Below are positions 4,717 to 5,743 of a stretch of DNA of 5,743 nt, one piece after another (the stretch's first letter is position 1; each line of letters begins with the position of its first letter). Source of the DNA: Deltaproteobacteria bacterium (GTDB lineage Bacteria; Desulfobacterota; UBA8473); NCBI GenBank assembly GCA_030621455.1, contig JAUXHQ010000142.1, positions 1-5,743 of the forward strand, in the 5' to 3' direction. The notes below the pieces were generated by a model that made no database searches, was not told the origin of the DNA, and was given only the letters and a program-made list of their open reading frames with translations. Position numbers and translations under genes: made by a program.

Positions 4717-5743
4717 TCAGAACTTGTCCGGCAAGACATAGTCCCCATGTTTTTCTCTGAGCTTGTTTAACCGCTGCCTTTGTTCATCCAGCACTTCAAA
4801 AAGTATTCCGGGCGTATCGGAAACCTTTGTTTCGTATATCTTTTTTATTCGGTCTATCCTGGCCAAATTCTCTTTTACCCTCACCACAAATTGCCCGTTA
4901 TAGTCTTCCAGGGTGTAATCTGTGTTTAACACATCCATAAACAACCTTTTCAGGTCCTCATATTTGGGTATCTTGCCTGTCGGGGTCTCAATGGAACCGA
5001 CTTCATCATGGATACGTAGTTCCATCCATTTATACCAGACCTTCTTGTCCGTCTTCTCATTGAGGAAATTGCCTTTCCCGTCCTTGAGAAAGTAATTCAC
5101 TGAAAAGATGAGAGGCGGTTTCAGTAGATTCGCACCAAAGTCCAGGTTGTCCTGGATATACCTGCCCACGGGTACGGATAAAAAGTCCAGATTAGACATG
5201 GGATTAAACGCTCTGACACCTTCCTTGCCCAAAGTGGCGGCGGTGGTCTCTGATTCCAAAGACGCCCCCTTGGTTATTATTCCGTGTATCCAGTTAAAAG
5301 ATTCCTCCACAGGTACACATGTGTCCGAATCTCTGCCGCCATATACGATACCACCCACAGGTACCCCTGAAGGATCGTCAATCTTTGGGTCAAGGTTCTG
5401 AAAATTATTCAGACTGACAGTAAACCTGGCATTCGGATGTGAGCACTGGATCTCCTTTCCCTTGTCGTCTTTTTTTCCGATGACCCAGTCGCCTGAATAA
5501 TTGCGCCCCCTGGACGGAATTTCTCCATCTCGTTCAATCCAGTGAACCCCTCCATTTTCAATAACCAGCACATTGGAGAATATGATTTCACCTGGGCTGT
5601 GAAGCGCGTTCCATTGGTATGGGTCATCTTGGGAATTAACCCCCATTATTATGCCGAACATTCCCTTCTCAACATTGACAGCCCTCACTTCTCCATTCAA
5701 TCTTCTGAGATAGGCGATATCATCCCCGATGATGCTTTCCCCC
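4717..5743 (-). CDS. pckG: Phosphoenolpyruvate carboxykinase (GTP), C-terminal part; start beyond the window
   Basis: PEP carboxykinase converts oxaloacetate and GTP to PEP, CO2 and GDP, the entry step of gluconeogenesis, in the cytoplasm. The window shows the last 341 residues; the family is about 590-640 long, so roughly the first 45 percent, including the P-loop, lies past the right edge. The frame is open to the edge: a TTG at 5700 is internal, because the codons before it read GDDIAYL, the kinase-2 metal-binding motif (visible residues 6-12). Next come GMFGIIMGVN (27-36), the substrate-binding PNARF (103-107), GIVYGGRDSDT (131-141), LESETTAATLG, and VNYFLKDGKGNFLNE near the nucleotide pocket. 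The absence of ATP-type motifs and the PNARF/VNYF pattern argue for the GTP class. Compared with mammalian PEPCK one of the three Phe residues around the guanine (F530 in rat) seems to lack a counterpart, as I recall for archaeal-type enzymes. The gene ends 38 bp before the dehydrogenase pair, an unusual neighbour. Confidence 0.93.
   Translation of the reverse strand, partial: GESIIGDDIAYLRRLNGEVRAVNVEKGMFGIIMGVNSQDDPYQWNALHSPGEIIFSNVLVIENGGVHWIERDGEIPSRGRNYSGDWVIGKKDDKGKEIQCSHPNARFTVSLNNFQNLDPKIDDPSGVPVGGIVYGGRDSDTCVPVEESFNWIHGIITKGASLESETTAATLGKEGVRAFNPMSNLDFLSVPVGRYIQDNLDFGANLLKPPLIFSVNYFLKDGKGNFLNEKTDKKVWYKWMELRIHDEVGSIETPTGKIPKYEDLKRLFMDVLNTDYTLEDYNGQFVVRVKENLARIDRIKKIYETKVSDTPGILFEVLDEQRQRLNKLREKHGDYVLPDKF

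Overview
The window looks like chromosomal DNA of an anaerobic, acyl-CoA-oxidising bacterium, most likely a member of the Desulfobacterota (former Deltaproteobacteria). This placement is an inference. It rests on the style of the genes (a GTP-type PEP carboxykinase of the short bacterial/archaeal kind, a tandem acyl-CoA dehydrogenase pair, and a nitronate-monooxygenase-family flavoprotein), on moderate base composition with strong GGAGG ribosome binding sites, and on a TCAGNNN heptamer repeat of a kind I recall from such genomes. Nothing in the window fixes the taxon.

Layout. Positions 1-586 hold no gene I can support, only a possible sigma70 promoter (341-369) and a small CGGAT inverted motif (501-523). 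A small exported protein of unknown function lies on the + strand (587-985). It faces a minus-strand series of genes and is separated from it by 173 bp, which carry a heptamer-repeat/inverted-repeat element (1008-1061) and a second inverted repeat (1122-1157). The minus-strand series, in transcription order, is: the C-terminal part of GTP-dependent PEP carboxykinase (enters from the right edge, ends 4717), a 38-bp gap, acyl-CoA dehydrogenase 'large' (4678-3500), a 22-bp gap, acyl-CoA dehydrogenase 'small' (3477-2347), an unusual 240-bp gap, and an NMO/FabK-family flavin oxidoreductase (2106-1159).

Function. The two adjacent dehydrogenases look like the two unlike subunits of one heteromeric enzyme. 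The large one keeps a catalytic Glu at the isovaleryl/long-chain position (E243) but has lost the R-x-x-F-G FAD-contact segment. The small one keeps REQFG (265-269) but has no Glu at either known catalytic position. Such alpha2beta2 enzymes are known from mycobacterial steroid side-chain and ring degradation, where NMO-family flavoenzymes also occur. The set therefore suggests oxidation of a bulky or unusual acyl-CoA, with PEPCK linking the resulting carbon to gluconeogenesis. The substrate cannot be read from this sequence.

I see no RNA gene, CRISPR array, insertion sequence or phage gene. The most distinctive points are the complementary active-site losses in the dehydrogenase pair, the heptamer element, and the uncharacterised 240-bp insert-like stretch inside the gene series.
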